43,546 nt of DNA from Fibrobacter sp. UWT2 (GCF_900142545.1 NZ_FRBF01000021.1:1-43546); one strand, 5' to 3'. Counted from the stretch's first letter, positions 15,027 through 25,048 are shown. Notes: generated by a model from the sequence alone, not told the origin. Program-made: numbers and translations.

Positions 15027-16562
15027 ATGGCAAATAAGTGCAAGCGCGGAATTTTGATTAGTAAGACCCCTTACGAAAAACGTATCGCCATCATGGAAGA
15101 CGGCGAACTCGTTGAACTTGTCGTCGAGGGTGTTTCTTCTAACCGAGTTCTGGGCAATATTTATAAGGGCGTGGTCCAGAAGGTGCTTCCGGCACTCAAG
15201 GCTGCGTTCATTGATATTGGCCTTGAAAAGGCAGGCTTTTTGCATCAAGAAGACGCCATGGACAGAAACGAACTTCTCCGTCGCGAATATGGTGATGACG
15301 ATGATGAAGACGGTTCTTCCAAGGAAGTCTCTATTGATGAAATCCTGCAAGAAGGCCAGGAAATCATGGTTCAGGTGGTCAAGGAACCGATTAGCACCAA
15401 GGGTGCTCGTCTGACCACTCACCTGAGCTTTGCAGGTCGTTTCCTCGTGTGCATGCCGGGCACCAACTTCATTGGTGTCTCCAAGCGTGAACGCGACCCG
15501 GCCAAGCGCCGCGAATTCAAGAAGGTGGTCCGCCGCCTCAAGGGTCGCGACGTGGGCTATATCGTTCGTACCAACGGTCTGAACGAATCCGAATTCGAAA
15601 TCAACAAGCAGATGCGTGAACTCGAAAGCAAGTGGGAACAGACGAAGTACAACTTCGAAAACCAGCCTGCCGAAACCTGCATCTACGAAGAATCCGATTC
15701 TATTGAACAGACTGTGCGCGAATACTTCAGCGATAACACCGACTACGTGTATATCGACAACCGCGACGAATACTTCGCCCTGCGTGAATACCTCAAGGTG
15801 CTCTCGCCGGACAAGCTCGACAAGGTGAAGCTCTGGAGCAGCAACGAAAGCCTGTTCGAATACTTCAAGATCGAAAACGACTACGCACGTTCCCTGCAGC
15901 GTCAGGTATCGCTTCCGCGTGGTGGTAACCTCGTCATCGAACAGACCGAAGCTCTCGTCTCTATTGACGTGAACACCGGACCGAAGGTGCACGGCAAGGA
16001 CCAGGGCAAGATCATCCTCGAAACCAACATCGACGCCTGCTACGAGATTGCAAAGCAGCTGCGTCTGCGCGACGTGGGTGGCCTTATCATTATCGACTTT
16101 ATCGATATGGAATCCGAAGAAGACAACGAAAAGGTCTACCAGGAATTCCGCAAGGCAATCCGCCGCGACAAGGCCCCGATCAGCCCCGCTCCCATCAGCC
16201 AGTTTGGCCTTATGGAAGTCACCCGTAAGCGCGTCCGCGTGAACCTGATGACTGAAAAGACCGAACGCTGCCCGGTGTGCGACGGCGATGGCCGCATTGC
16301 AACGCTCGAATCCACGCTCGGCATGATCGATCGCTGGATGGCACGCGCCAAGGCCAAGGGCAAGCTCCGCGAAGTCACTCTCGTGGTAAGCGCCCAGGTG
16401 ATCGACGTGCTCTGCAAGGACCACAACCGCATGTTCAACTACTTGGAATACAAGCATGGCATGAGCATCAGCCTGGTCGAAGACGAACACGCCCATATCA
16501 ACCAGTTCTGGTTCTACGACAAGAACAACGAAGACATTACCGACCTCTACAAGTTCGTGTAA
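15027..16562 (+). CDS. rng: Ribonuclease G/E family endoribonuclease
   Basis: A 511-residue RNase E/G catalytic protein for rRNA maturation and mRNA decay. The ATG at 15027 has AGGAG five bases upstream and gives the usual RNase G N-terminus; the frame can be opened further at 14949 but that adds only unconserved residues. An S1 domain (about 15-125) contains an unusual acidic insert (YGDDDDEDGSSKE, about 88-100). The DNase I-like catalytic region carries both metal aspartates (VSIDVNTG Asp314; IIIDFIDM Asp357). The Zn-link CPVC (415-418) follows, and the C-terminal domain ends near 511, with no long RNase E scaffold tail. A TATATT box near 14888 would leave a 5' leader over 120 nt. It ends at the hairpin at 16584-16614. 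Confidence 0.95.
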   Translation: MANKCKRGILISKTPYEKRIAIMEDGELVELVVEGVSSNRVLGNIYKGVVQKVLPALKAAFIDIGLEKAGFLHQEDAMDRNELLRREYGDDDDEDGSSKEVSIDEILQEGQEIMVQVVKEPISTKGARLTTHLSFAGRFLVCMPGTNFIGVSKRERDPAKRREFKKVVRRLKGRDVGYIVRTNGLNESEFEINKQMRELESKWEQTKYNFENQPAETCIYEESDSIEQTVREYFSDNTDYVYIDNRDEYFALREYLKVLSPDKLDKVKLWSSNESLFEYFKIENDYARSLQRQVSLPRGGNLVIEQTEALVSIDVNTGPKVHGKDQGKIILETNIDACYEIAKQLRLRDVGGLIIIDFIDMESEEDNEKVYQEFRKAIRRDKAPISPAPISQFGLMEVTRKRVRVNLMTEKTERCPVCDGDGRIATLESTLGMIDRWMARAKAKGKLREVTLVVSAQVIDVLCKDHNRMFNYLEYKHGMSISLVEDEHAHINQFWFYDKNNEDITDLYKFV

Positions 16563-16583
16563 CCTTCTTGTCATACAATTAAC

Positions 16584-16615
16584 GGGACCGCTCCGACGGA
16601 GCGGCCCTTGTTTTT
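16584..16615 (+). terminator. Terminator of rng
   Basis: GGG+CCGCTCC, loop GAC, GGAGCGG+CCC (each arm with one extra base) is followed by TTGTTTTT. A TTTTTATAT box lies inside and just after the T-run (16611-16635) and may start the next gene. Confidence 0.88.
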
Positions 16616-16654
16616 ATATAAATGATTTTTATATTGCAGAAAAAGGAGGAAATG

Positions 16655-19228
16655 ATGTTTAAGTGGATGTTCTTCACTATTGCCGCATTTGCGGCTTTGG
16701 CCAACGCATATACCATCACATACAACTATACAGGTGCCGAAGGCGGTTCTTGCACGTCGGATGGCGTTAAAGATTCTGTCACGGTCAAGTGCAGCGCCCC
16801 TAGCGGATACACTTGGGCGAGCGCCTCGTTGAAGGGTACAGGGTCGTCTATTTTGTCCTGCGTTCCTGATAGTTGCGTGGCCAATATCCAGGGTGATGCG
16901 ACCATCAATATCGGGTTCGAAAAACAAGAGGACGTCCGCAGAATTTCTTGGTTCGAAACAGGATACGGAAACCAGTATATCTCTCACGGCTATGCCGCCG
17001 TAACGGATATGGAAAAGACCAAGTTCCTGCTTGCAGCTGCCGTTGGCGATTCCGTTAAAATGACGCCTATACCGGCAGAACGCTACCATTGGATCAAGTG
17101 GTATGACCGCAGTGGTTCTGAAAGAACTGAAATTAAAACAGAAGACAGCGTGTACGTCTTTGAAATGCCCGACATGAACCTTTTGTTGGAAGTCATGTTT
17201 GACTACAACTGTTATCGTGTTATTGCAGATATGAATGGCGGTCCCGGAAGATACCTTGAAAGAAGCTGTTCCTCTTTTGCGGACTGTTACCTTTGGCAAG
17301 ATTCTACGCATTGGGATGGCCACATTTTCCAAGGCTGGATGTTGGAAAAAGATGCCAAGGATACTTTCTATATTCCGTTCGCCCGGTTTAGCGAACCGCT
17401 TTCTGTAGTTCAATTCGACAGCGTCGTGATGTATGCAAAATGGTTTGATGTAACGATTCCTCAAAAGGTTAACGGTTGCTACCAGATTGGCAATGCAAAC
17501 GAACTTTACGGCTTTGCATACCTTGTTAGCGGAAAGGACGGATTCGAAAAGGAACAGGATGCCTGCGGTGAACTTACGGCAGACATTGTCGTGAACAAGA
17601 GTGTGTTGACTTCTGCCGATTCTCTCCGCAAAGACACCGATCATTTGCTGTACTGGGTGCCGATAGGAACCTTGCAAAATCCCTTCATGGGAAAATTCAA
17701 CGGCAAGGGCCACACGATTAGCGGGCTCTATCTCAATAATTCTTCTGGAAATGATATCGGCTTGTTTGGCGTGGTGCAAAGTACAGATAAAAAGGTTGTT
17801 TCTATTGACAGCGTGGGTGTCGTAGATTCCTATTTCGAAGGCAAGAACCATGTAGGTGGCCTTGTAGGAGGAGTTGTCGAAAAGACGGGCTTGTCCATCG
17901 CTCACTCTTATACGGACATGACCATTGTCGGACACGAATTTGGAGGCCTTGTCGGTGTGGGTGGTGATACCTTGACTATTACCATCGATCATTCCCATCA
18001 TTCCGGAAGAATGTATCCCAATGCCTCGAGTAGAGCCTATATGGGAGGCTTCATGGCGGATGTGGGTCGCGTGTCCTCTGTATTCATAACCAATTCCTTT
18101 AACGATGGAATTATGGATGTCGCAGACAAGGACTGGGTTACTGTTGGCGGCTTTATTGCTCATTCGGGAAACATGGGTGATTATTTGGACAATAATGCTC
18201 TTGATACTTTGATTATAGACAAGAGCTACAATGCGGCGAAGATGACGGCATCCAAAAATGAGCAATATTATTCTGGAGGAAGAGACATTGGTGGCTTTGT
18301 CGGTTTCCTCGCCGCTAATTATGCGGTCATTTCGAATTCGTACAATTCGGGAGAAATTTCTGCAGAGATAGGCGATCATTGTGGCGATTATTCTGCAGGC
18401 TTTGTTCCTGATTTTTGGGGAACATTGAATATAACCGGTTCTTACAACGATGCTCCGATTACGGGGGATAAAGCGTCTGGTCTTGTCGGTGCGGGCGCTA
18501 CCGTCAATATATCGACCTCTCATAATGATGGGCTTATTCGTGGCTCTTGTGGCGCTAGCGGAATGATCGGCGATATTGGTCAAGCCACAATAGTCAATTC
18601 GTACAATGTCGGAGATGTCGGAGAAAACAAATATCATAACAACGTGTCCAATGAAATTGTACCGGGATCTGGCTTTGGTCCTACAACAGCTAATGTCGTC
18701 ATCACGAATTCCTATACGACAAGCGATCTGGCTTTGAATTCGTGCCAGTTGACATCTTCGACAATGATCAATGTCTTCTACATCGAACAAATGCCTTGCA
18801 CGCGAGATGATACCAGAAAGAATACCGCCGAAGAATTCGCTAACGGTACCGTTGCCTGGGAGCTGTACAATTACAGCGCCGAAGGTGTAGACGGCCACGT
18901 GTGGGGACAGAAAGTAGGAACGGATCCTTATCCGCTCCTGAACGGCGCTGGTGTCGAAGGTTATGATGGCGGGCGCACCGCTGTCAAGCCCAGCGTCAAT
19001 TCAAACGTCAATGCGTTTACGGTAGCCACTTTCGGGAACACGGTCAAGATTGCAGGTGCCGCCGTCGGCGCAAGATTCCTTGTGCTTGATATTCAGGGCC
19101 GAATCATTTCAGTCGCAGGATTTGCAGGTCCTAGAATCAGAACATCCGACTTCGAAATAAGCTTGCCGAACAAAGGCCGTTACCTGATTACCATCGGCGG
19201 AATCACAAGAACCGTTTCCGTAAAGTAA
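16655..19228 (+). CDS. Secreted GLUG-repeat surface protein with C-terminal sorting-type domain
   Basis: An 857-residue exported protein. The second of two adjacent ATGs (16655) is chosen: GGAGG at 16645-16649 is five bases away, and the signal peptide starts cleanly (MFKWMFFTIAAFAALANA). Residues about 20-260 hold small beta modules, one resembling an InlB-type B-repeat (YRVIADMNGG ... VVMYAKW). From about 270 a long region repeats motifs with FGGLVG, GGLVGG, GGFIAHSG and NSYNxGxI, the GLUG/List-type beta-helix pattern seen in adhesins and IgA-protease-like proteins. The last 65 residues (ARFLVLDIQGRI ... GRYLITIGGITRTVSVK) look like a type IX secretion sorting domain. Role in adhesion to plant material or neighbours is inferred. 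It stands alone between two terminators. Confidence 0.85.
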   Translation: MFKWMFFTIAAFAALANAYTITYNYTGAEGGSCTSDGVKDSVTVKCSAPSGYTWASASLKGTGSSILSCVPDSCVANIQGDATINIGFEKQEDVRRISWFETGYGNQYISHGYAAVTDMEKTKFLLAAAVGDSVKMTPIPAERYHWIKWYDRSGSERTEIKTEDSVYVFEMPDMNLLLEVMFDYNCYRVIADMNGGPGRYLERSCSSFADCYLWQDSTHWDGHIFQGWMLEKDAKDTFYIPFARFSEPLSVVQFDSVVMYAKWFDVTIPQKVNGCYQIGNANELYGFAYLVSGKDGFEKEQDACGELTADIVVNKSVLTSADSLRKDTDHLLYWVPIGTLQNPFMGKFNGKGHTISGLYLNNSSGNDIGLFGVVQSTDKKVVSIDSVGVVDSYFEGKNHVGGLVGGVVEKTGLSIAHSYTDMTIVGHEFGGLVGVGGDTLTITIDHSHHSGRMYPNASSRAYMGGFMADVGRVSSVFITNSFNDGIMDVADKDWVTVGGFIAHSGNMGDYLDNNALDTLIIDKSYNAAKMTASKNEQYYSGGRDIGGFVGFLAANYAVISNSYNSGEISAEIGDHCGDYSAGFVPDFWGTLNITGSYNDAPITGDKASGLVGAGATVNISTSHNDGLIRGSCGASGMIGDIGQATIVNSYNVGDVGENKYHNNVSNEIVPGSGFGPTTANVVITNSYTTSDLALNSCQLTSSTMINVFYIEQMPCTRDDTRKNTAEEFANGTVAWELYNYSAEGVDGHVWGQKVGTDPYPLLNGAGVEGYDGGRTAVKPSVNSNVNAFTVATFGNTVKIAGAAVGARFLVLDIQGRIISVAGFAGPRIRTSDFEISLPNKGRYLITIGGITRTVSVK

Positions 19229-19249
19229 AAACAGTTTGAGAAAGAAAAG

Positions 19250-19275
19250 GCGCCTCGTTTAACGAGGCGCTTCTT
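19250..19275 (+). terminator. Terminator of GLUG-protein gene
   Basis: GCGCCTCG, loop TTTAA, CGAGGCGC, followed by TTCTT. Its T-run is weak on the plus strand; on the minus strand it is CCTTTTCTTT, so it may act in both directions. Confidence 0.65.
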
Positions 19276-19315
19276 GTATATAGTTTCGTTAGAGCTGAAT
19301 GGTCTTGTCGTGAGC

Positions 19316-19343
19316 AAAAAGCGACCCGGTGTTAACGGGTCGC
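19316..19343 (-). terminator. Terminator of pta
   Basis: GCGACCCG, loop of seven, CGGGTCGC; on the minus strand the hairpin is followed by TTTTTGC. Confidence 0.8.
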
Positions 19344-19397
19344 GATTGCGAGAGTGAGCGCTCTGGGTACGTACTTGTACGATTGGGCGCGAACGGT

Positions 19398-20786
19398 CTA
19401 ATTAGCCTGTACGGCGGTCAAAGCAATCGTGTAAACGATGTCTTCCACAAGGGCGCCGCGGCTAAGGTCGTTCACCGGCTTAGCCAAGCCCTGCAACATC
19501 GGGCCAATAGCGATGGTGCCATGGGCGCTGCGCTGCACGGCCTTGTAGCCGATGTTACCGGCAGAAAGGCTCGGGAACACGAACACGGTAGCCTTGCCGG
19601 CGACGGTGCTGCCCGGGGCCTTCAGGGAACCGACGCTCGGCACGGTCGCGGCGTCGTACTGCAGTGGACCATCGACGAGCATTTCGGGGCGTGCTTCCTT
19701 CACAATCTTGGTTGCTTCGCGAACCAGGTCTGCATCCGGGCCCTTGCCGCTGTTCATGGTGCTGTAGCTGAGGAGTGCGACACGGCTCGGGAGGCCGAAG
19801 GCCTTAGCGGTGTCGTCGCACTGCTGGGCAATGCCGGCGAGTTCTTCGGCGGTCGGGTTCAGGTTAATGGCGCAGTCGCCGTAAATGTAGGTCTTGTCCG
19901 GCATGCACATGAAGAACACGGAGCTCACGGACTTCACGCCCGGAGCGCACTTGATCACCTGCAAGGCAGGGCGCAAGGTGTCGGCGGTAGAGTGGATGGC
20001 GCCAGAAACAAGGCCGTCCACTTCGCCCATCTTGAGCATCATGGTGCCGAGCATTACATTGTCGGCAAGAGCGGCGCGGGCCTGGTCTTCAGTCATGCCC
20101 TTGGACTTGCGGAGTTCCACGAGAGTCGGCACGTACTTTTCAGCGAGTTCTGCAGACGGTTCGATAATTTCAATGTCAGCCGGGAGAGCAACGCCCTGTT
20201 CCTTGGCAACGGCGAAGATTTCGTCCTTCTTGCCGATGAGCACGGGCACGGCGATCTTGCGGTCAATCACGAGCTTTGCGGCCTGCACGGTACGCGGTTC
20301 AGAACCTTCAGGGAGCACAATGCGCTTCTTGGCCTTGGAAGCCTTGAGGAGAAGGCCTGCGCGGAACATGGCCTGGCTGGTCTTGCGTTCGGCGGGTTCG
20401 GCGGCAAGGTCTGCAGCGAGGCACTTGCAGCAAGCGAGCAGGCGCTTGGGGCAGAACAAGTCGGCGTCTTCACCGTCAGAATAAATCTTGGCGTCGAGGG
20501 CGGTAGCCAAAGAATCATTGTACTTCTGGGCCATCACGTCGCTCATGCCCTGTGCACCTTCGACCACCACGGCGTCTACGGAATCAAAGTCCTGCGAAAG
20601 AAAGTCGGCCGCGATCTTTTCCATAAGCACGGCGGAATTGTGGGCCTTCAGTTCCTTGACGGCGTCGGCACCGTTCACGCAGGGCTTGTAGGCGGCAGCA
20701 ATTAGGCCGGCACCTGCGACTGCATCCATGACTTCCTTGACTTTGGCTTCCATATTGGCGGAGGCGACCAAATACACTCGATTCAT
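19398..20786 (-). CDS. pta: Phosphate acetyltransferase, short N-terminal form
   Basis: A 462-residue cytoplasmic enzyme interconverting acetyl-CoA and acetyl phosphate, the step before acetate kinase in acetate formation. The catalytic PTA domain (about 138-462) is complete: [66 protein letters not shown] and [16 protein letters not shown]. The N-terminal 135 residues match only parts of the dethiobiotin-synthetase-like domain of long Pta ([18 protein letters not shown] corresponds to its ..VEG.. segment). They lack a recognisable P-loop and the DRTGG region, so the protein lies between the roughly 330-residue short and 700-residue long classes. AGGAG precedes the ATG. Acetate kinase is not adjacent. 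The leader contains an inverted repeat CCTAA-TTT-TTAGG near 20820. Confidence 0.94.
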   Translation of the reverse strand: MNRVYLVASANMEAKVKEVMDAVAGAGLIAAAYKPCVNGADAVKELKAHNSAVLMEKIAADFLSQDFDSVDAVVVEGAQGMSDVMAQKYNDSLATALDAKIYSDGEDADLFCPKRLLACCKCLAADLAAEPAERKTSQAMFRAGLLLKASKAKKRIVLPEGSEPRTVQAAKLVIDRKIAVPVLIGKKDEIFAVAKEQGVALPADIEIIEPSAELAEKYVPTLVELRKSKGMTEDQARAALADNVMLGTMMLKMGEVDGLVSGAIHSTADTLRPALQVIKCAPGVKSVSSVFFMCMPDKTYIYGDCAINLNPTAEELAGIAQQCDDTAKAFGLPSRVALLSYSTMNSGKGPDADLVREATKIVKEARPEMLVDGPLQYDAATVPSVGSLKAPGSTVAGKATVFVFPSLSAGNIGYKAVQRSAHGTIAIGPMLQGLAKPVNDLSRGALVEDIVYTIALTAVQAN

Positions 20787-20944
20787 AAAAAACTCCTGTT
20801 GATTTGTAAATTCCTCCTAAAAATTAGGATTTTGATACCCTGCAGGCCTTACTTTTTGTATTTAATTAGTGGATTTTATCGAAATTCTCTCCAAAGACCC
20901 CATAAAATCCGCAAAAAGACCACCTGGTAAAGGTTTATTTTCAG

Positions 20945-20971
20945 ATAGGTATTGTAAAATAACCTATTTTT
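20945..20971 (+). other. AU-rich hairpin with T-run in leader of fibro-slime gene 1
   Basis: ATAGGT (20945-20950) pairs with ACCTAT (20962-20967) and is followed by TTTTT, inside the roughly 150-nt leader between a likely promoter (TTTTTGTATTTAA near 20853) and the ATG at 21016. It resembles a weak attenuator but could be chance in AT-rich DNA. Confidence 0.25.
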
Positions 20972-21015
20972 ATGCTGGTTGTGTCTTGTGTGTGGGACAT
21001 TCATGGAGAGAACGG

Positions 21016-24000
21016 ATGAAGTGCAAAAACTTTTTCCGGGGTTTAGCATTGTGCTTGACCCTTTTAGTTGTTAACACATTTGCGCAGGACTGTGTAGCCA
21101 TAGCCCATGTTGTATACGATGGCAACAACCTTTTCTACGCAGACAATGAAGCCAATTTCAAGTACAAGCAACTGAGCAAAGACGACGACGGTACGTTTAA
21201 AGTCTGCTTCACTCAGGAACGTCTTGAAGGTTCCGACCGTCAAGGTCGAGAAGACGTGCGCCAGCTGCGCTTCGGTTCTTTCTGCGCCGAGGGCAAGGAT
21301 ACCTGCGCCTCTTACTTGAACGAAGGCCACGAACCCTTCCTCGCGGAACTGTTCCCGGAATATAAGAACGGCGTCGATAGCCAGCAGGTCTTTGAGGTCT
21401 GGATCCAGATTAATGCTGACGGTACGCTGACGACTACCGATGAAAAACCTGTTATTGTAGAACCGGCCAAGAAGACGATCCGTTTCCTTGCTCCCTGGAG
21501 CAACACGGGCGTGGTCATTATGTTGAACGGCAAGGCCGACTACACGACTCCGGTGGGAAGTCCCTACTGCGGCTGGTTCGAATACCGCGCCGTACTGACC
21601 CCCAAAGATGCCTACGTGTCGTTTAAGCAGACTATCGGCGATTTGCATATCGGTGCCGAAGGCGCCTCCAAGGAAGAAATTCCCGTGGAGCAGGAAATCA
21701 AGCTGGACTCCTTGCTTCAAGCTTCTGACACCGTCTGGATTGTGGGCTCCAAGTATAGCGAACCGGAACTCTATACGGAATTTCCCGGTGAACTGGGCGA
21801 TTGCCCCATCAAGAAACTCCCGGTCATGATGTTTGACTGGCTGCATGGCGATGGTAGCGACGAAGAAAATACCATTGCACAAGCCAACACTACCAGCCAG
21901 GACTTCGGTACTGGCGGATGCAAGAACGACAATGGTCACCAGGTGATGAGGAACATGGTCGAACGTGAACTCGGCCCGAACGGCGTGCCTGTTCCTGCCG
22001 CCGACTTCCCCAGCAATTGCAAAACGACAGAACACCTCGGCAACTGGTTCTTGCCCGAAGTCGTTGCTACGGATGCAGCCGGCAACAGCTACACCAACGC
22101 CACTTGCCGCGACCTTGAACTGACGCTTACCGACGATGGTTTCTGGTTCGGCCAGAAGAACAAGGATAGCGAAGAAAAGGGTCTGTTCTTCTTGGATGAC
22201 TTCCAGTTCCTCGACGAAGCTGGTACCGTGCCGAACCCCATGTACGACAGCATTCTGGGCGATTCGACCATTGGCCGTCACAACTATGGCTTCACCATGA
22301 AGATTCAGGCTACCTTTGAATATGTGCCTGGCCAGTACTTTGAATTCCTGGGTGACGACGACGTTTGGGTGTTCATCAACAACAAGCTGGTGGTGGACAT
22401 CGGCGGTCAGCATACGCAGATCGAAGGCAAGGTCAAGCTCGATACCATCGGCAAGAACAATCCTGCTGAAAAACTGGTTCCTGGAGAAACCTATCCCTTC
22501 CACATCTTCTACGCCGAACGTCACCGCAACGAATCGAACTTCAAGATGCGTACCTCCATGGACTTGAAGGCCGAAGCCAGCATGTTCCTGACAGACTTGT
22601 CGGATGACCCGAAGTTGATTGTCAAGGAAGTGTGGCAGATCGTGCGCGAAACGGTTCTCGCTTGCGACTTCTCTACAAGCCCCGAAAAGCAGCACACCGA
22701 ACTCGGTCCGTCGAACTTTACTTTGTACGGAAAGAGCCTCGACAAGAATGGTGTCGCCCTCAAGACACTCGATTCCGCTTACTACAGCGGCATTACCGTG
22801 ACAAACGACTTCACCATGATTACGATTGACACCAAGGCAATCACCAAGGCTCAGGCGTTGCCGCCCGGCAACTACTATGTCCGCGTGCGCCTTAAGACCA
22901 ATCCGGATGATTACAAGGATATTCCGTTTACTATTGAACCGTATGAACTGCCGAATCTCGCCTTTGCAAGCGTAAAGGATTCTGTTTACACCATCGTGGA
23001 TTTTGACACCCAGGATACTCTGAATTTCACGGAATACTGGAGCCCCTTTGGCGATGAACTGAGCCGCGACATTTCTAGCGATACCTTGCCCATCAACTTG
23101 ATCAGGGACAATTCCGAAAAGCTCTGGGCTGGACAATCTTACCTCGTCAACATCATGTATGCCGAAGAATGGGCTATGATCTACAATGGCATTGCCGTGA
23201 ACATCAAGACTTCGACTCCGAATCTGACGATTTGCGACGCCATGGGTAACCCCATTGACCAGGTGCTGCTGATGGGTGGCCGCGCAAGGTTCTTTGTGAA
23301 GGCGACCGACGAAGTGATCGACGGTGTACTCACTGTCTCGACCGAAGGCTCCAAGAACAAGGAAATTCACTGGACCAAGATCAACATCGCGGTGCCTCCG
23401 GTTCCGCAGATTGAAAACGCCTATATCTACGACCGTACAGGTGATGGTCGCGCCGACAGCATCTGGATTAAGCTGACCAAGCCGATCGATGCACGAACCA
23501 TTGTCGATTCTGTCAAGTTCCTGTTCCAGGAAGACTACGAAGAATACAAGGTGACCAAGGTCGCCTACAAGGTCGACGGCTACAACATCGGCGATGTCTC
23601 TCTTTCAATTACGGCTCCGGGTGCAAGCTTCGAATCACCCATCTTTACCGGTGGCAAGAATAGCCCTTATGCTGGCTTGATCAACATCTGGTACACCTAC
23701 ACTGACGAAGACAACAAGATGGCGCATTTCCCTGTTGACGGTTCCTTGACGGATATGGTAGGCCCGGTGATTACCGCCGCCGAAGTCAAGTACCTGAAAG
23801 ACGGCAATACGCAGGTGACATTGACCTTCAGTGAAGGCATTGACGGCACCGAAGCCCACACCGAATTGTTTAGGTTCCATTGCTGGAAGAACAACGTCCA
23901 GGATTCCATTGTCAAGAGTGCAAGCGACATTCTGACCTCTCCTGAAGATCAGTGGAAGCTCATCTTCCCGAAGGGCCTCGATACCGACATTATTCCTGCC

Positions 24001-24930
24001 GTGGGCGACTCCGTGCGCTTTATGCCGCCGTCTCAGATTGGTATGGCCCGCGACCTTGTGGGAGTTGCTCCGCATGAATTGAACCCCTGGATTCGCATTA
24101 CCGGTGAACAGAAGGTGACCGTGACCAGCCCGAAGGTGGTAAGCCTTTCTACCGAATCGGAAACCTTCGATAGTGCCCGCGTGATTATCCAGAGCCCCGA
24201 AGCGACCGTGCCCAAGCTGGTTTCTACCGAGACGACCATGTCGGCTGACCAGGTGGCTGCACAGTACGGCACGCAGGGTCATTACCTGGGCGACTTGGAC
24301 ATGGCTGAACTTGTGGAAAACGAAATCGCCGAAATCGTGAAGGCGGTGCAGAACAAGTCCGATGGCTACAAGAGCAAGGAAGATGCAAAGCTCGAAGAAG
24401 AAACGGGCGTTCCTGCCAAGACCTATACGCTTAAGGAAATCATTGCCGCTGTTGACGCTGGCACCATGACGATCAATGAAGCCAAAAAGCAATACGGCTT
24501 GAGCGAAGTCATCGTGGACGCCTACAAGAACAACCTCTTGACTAGCGAAAACCTGGGTAACTACGAACGCGGAACCAAGGCCGACGTCCAGAAAATCGTG
24601 AGCGCCGTCGCCGACAAGACTGAGTTGCGTTACGAGGCGATCTACTATTCGAGCCTGGGTCACTACGTGAACAGCCATTCGGGTACCATTACCTGTAACG
24701 ATGACATCTTCAAGGAAGGCGGCAAGCAGAACTGCCTCGAAAATGATGGCCGACTCTTCTTGGCATGGAATATGCGTTCCGATAACGGACGTCTGGCTGC
24801 AACCGGCGTCTATATCGCCCGACTCATTTTCCGCGTGAAGGTGAACACCAAGGTCATCGTCGACCGCACGCAGGACTTCCTGTGGGGCGTGCGTCGCGGC
24901 CAGGTAAACGCCATCGATTTGGGCCTTTAG
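21016..24930 (+). CDS. Fibro-slime domain surface protein 1
   Basis: A 1304-residue exported protein. The ATG at 21016 has GGAGA six bases upstream and starts a signal peptide ending at NTFAQ; the longer frame from 20869 adds 49 residues without a signal. After an N-terminal region comes a beta module (VVIMLNGKADYTTP ... YCGWFEY, about 160-200). The fibro-slime domain (about 290-517) has the PA14-like core GDDDVWVFINNKLVVDIGG (from about 444) and ends FHIFYAERHRNESNF. Ig-like repeats follow, then a conserved region (AAQYGTQGHYLGDLDMAELVENEIAEI; IIAAVDAGTMTINEAKKQYG). It closes with a FlgD/sorting-type end (GRLAATGVYIARL ... TQDFLWGVRRG). Family members are known outer-membrane proteins of Fibrobacter linked to cellulose adhesion; the exact ligand is unknown. 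A close paralogue follows. Confidence 0.92.
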   Translation: MKCKNFFRGLALCLTLLVVNTFAQDCVAIAHVVYDGNNLFYADNEANFKYKQLSKDDDGTFKVCFTQERLEGSDRQGREDVRQLRFGSFCAEGKDTCASYLNEGHEPFLAELFPEYKNGVDSQQVFEVWIQINADGTLTTTDEKPVIVEPAKKTIRFLAPWSNTGVVIMLNGKADYTTPVGSPYCGWFEYRAVLTPKDAYVSFKQTIGDLHIGAEGASKEEIPVEQEIKLDSLLQASDTVWIVGSKYSEPELYTEFPGELGDCPIKKLPVMMFDWLHGDGSDEENTIAQANTTSQDFGTGGCKNDNGHQVMRNMVERELGPNGVPVPAADFPSNCKTTEHLGNWFLPEVVATDAAGNSYTNATCRDLELTLTDDGFWFGQKNKDSEEKGLFFLDDFQFLDEAGTVPNPMYDSILGDSTIGRHNYGFTMKIQATFEYVPGQYFEFLGDDDVWVFINNKLVVDIGGQHTQIEGKVKLDTIGKNNPAEKLVPGETYPFHIFYAERHRNESNFKMRTSMDLKAEASMFLTDLSDDPKLIVKEVWQIVRETVLACDFSTSPEKQHTELGPSNFTLYGKSLDKNGVALKTLDSAYYSGITVTNDFTMITIDTKAITKAQALPPGNYYVRVRLKTNPDDYKDIPFTIEPYELPNLAFASVKDSVYTIVDFDTQDTLNFTEYWSPFGDELSRDISSDTLPINLIRDNSEKLWAGQSYLVNIMYAEEWAMIYNGIAVNIKTSTPNLTICDAMGNPIDQVLLMGGRARFFVKATDEVIDGVLTVSTEGSKNKEIHWTKINIAVPPVPQIENAYIYDRTGDGRADSIWIKLTKPIDARTIVDSVKFLFQEDYEEYKVTKVAYKVDGYNIGDVSLSITAPGASFESPIFTGGKNSPYAGLINIWYTYTDEDNKMAHFPVDGSLTDMVGPVITAAEVKYLKDGNTQVTLTFSEGIDGTEAHTELFRFHCWKNNVQDSIVKSASDILTSPEDQWKLIFPKGLDTDIIPAVGDSVRFMPPSQIGMARDLVGVAPHELNPWIRITGEQKVTVTSPKVVSLSTESETFDSARVIIQSPEATVPKLVSTETTMSADQVAAQYGTQGHYLGDLDMAELVENEIAEIVKAVQNKSDGYKSKEDAKLEEETGVPAKTYTLKEIIAAVDAGTMTINEAKKQYGLSEVIVDAYKNNLLTSENLGNYERGTKADVQKIVSAVADKTELRYEAIYYSSLGHYVNSHSGTITCNDDIFKEGGKQNCLENDGRLFLAWNMRSDNGRLAATGVYIARLIFRVKVNTKVIVDRTQDFLWGVRRGQVNAIDLGL

Positions 24931-24952
24931 TCCAATTTTTTGGGAGAAATTA

Positions 24953-24978
24953 CCCCGTACTTGGGGAAATTTCCCCAA
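24953..24978. other. Two mutually exclusive GGGG/CCCC hairpins
   Basis: CCCC at 24953-24956, GGGG at 24963-24966 and CCCC at 24973-24976. The central GGGG can pair with either side; the right-hand form is the perfect palindrome TTGGGGAAATTTCCCCAA (24961-24978). It lies 22 bp after the stop of fibro-slime gene 1. It may stabilise the mRNA 3' end or be a protein site. Confidence 0.45.
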
Positions 24979-25014
24979 AATACACGTATTTTACACAATT
25001 GTTAACCATAATTA

Positions 25015-25048
25015 ACGGCATTTTCAGAGTGCCGTGTTGATTTTTTTT
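25015..25048 (+). terminator. Terminator between the two fibro-slime genes
   Basis: ACGGCA, nine-base loop, TGCCGT, then GTTGA and eight T. The tandem genes are therefore probably separate transcription units. ATTTCTAT and TATATAT boxes at 25061-25098 may hold the promoter of gene 2. Confidence 0.8.

Noticed and set aside
20860-21015. Possible cyclic-di-GMP riboswitch in the leader of fibro-slime gene 1
   Set aside because: No conserved GEMM core was found; only a weak AU-rich hairpin is present.
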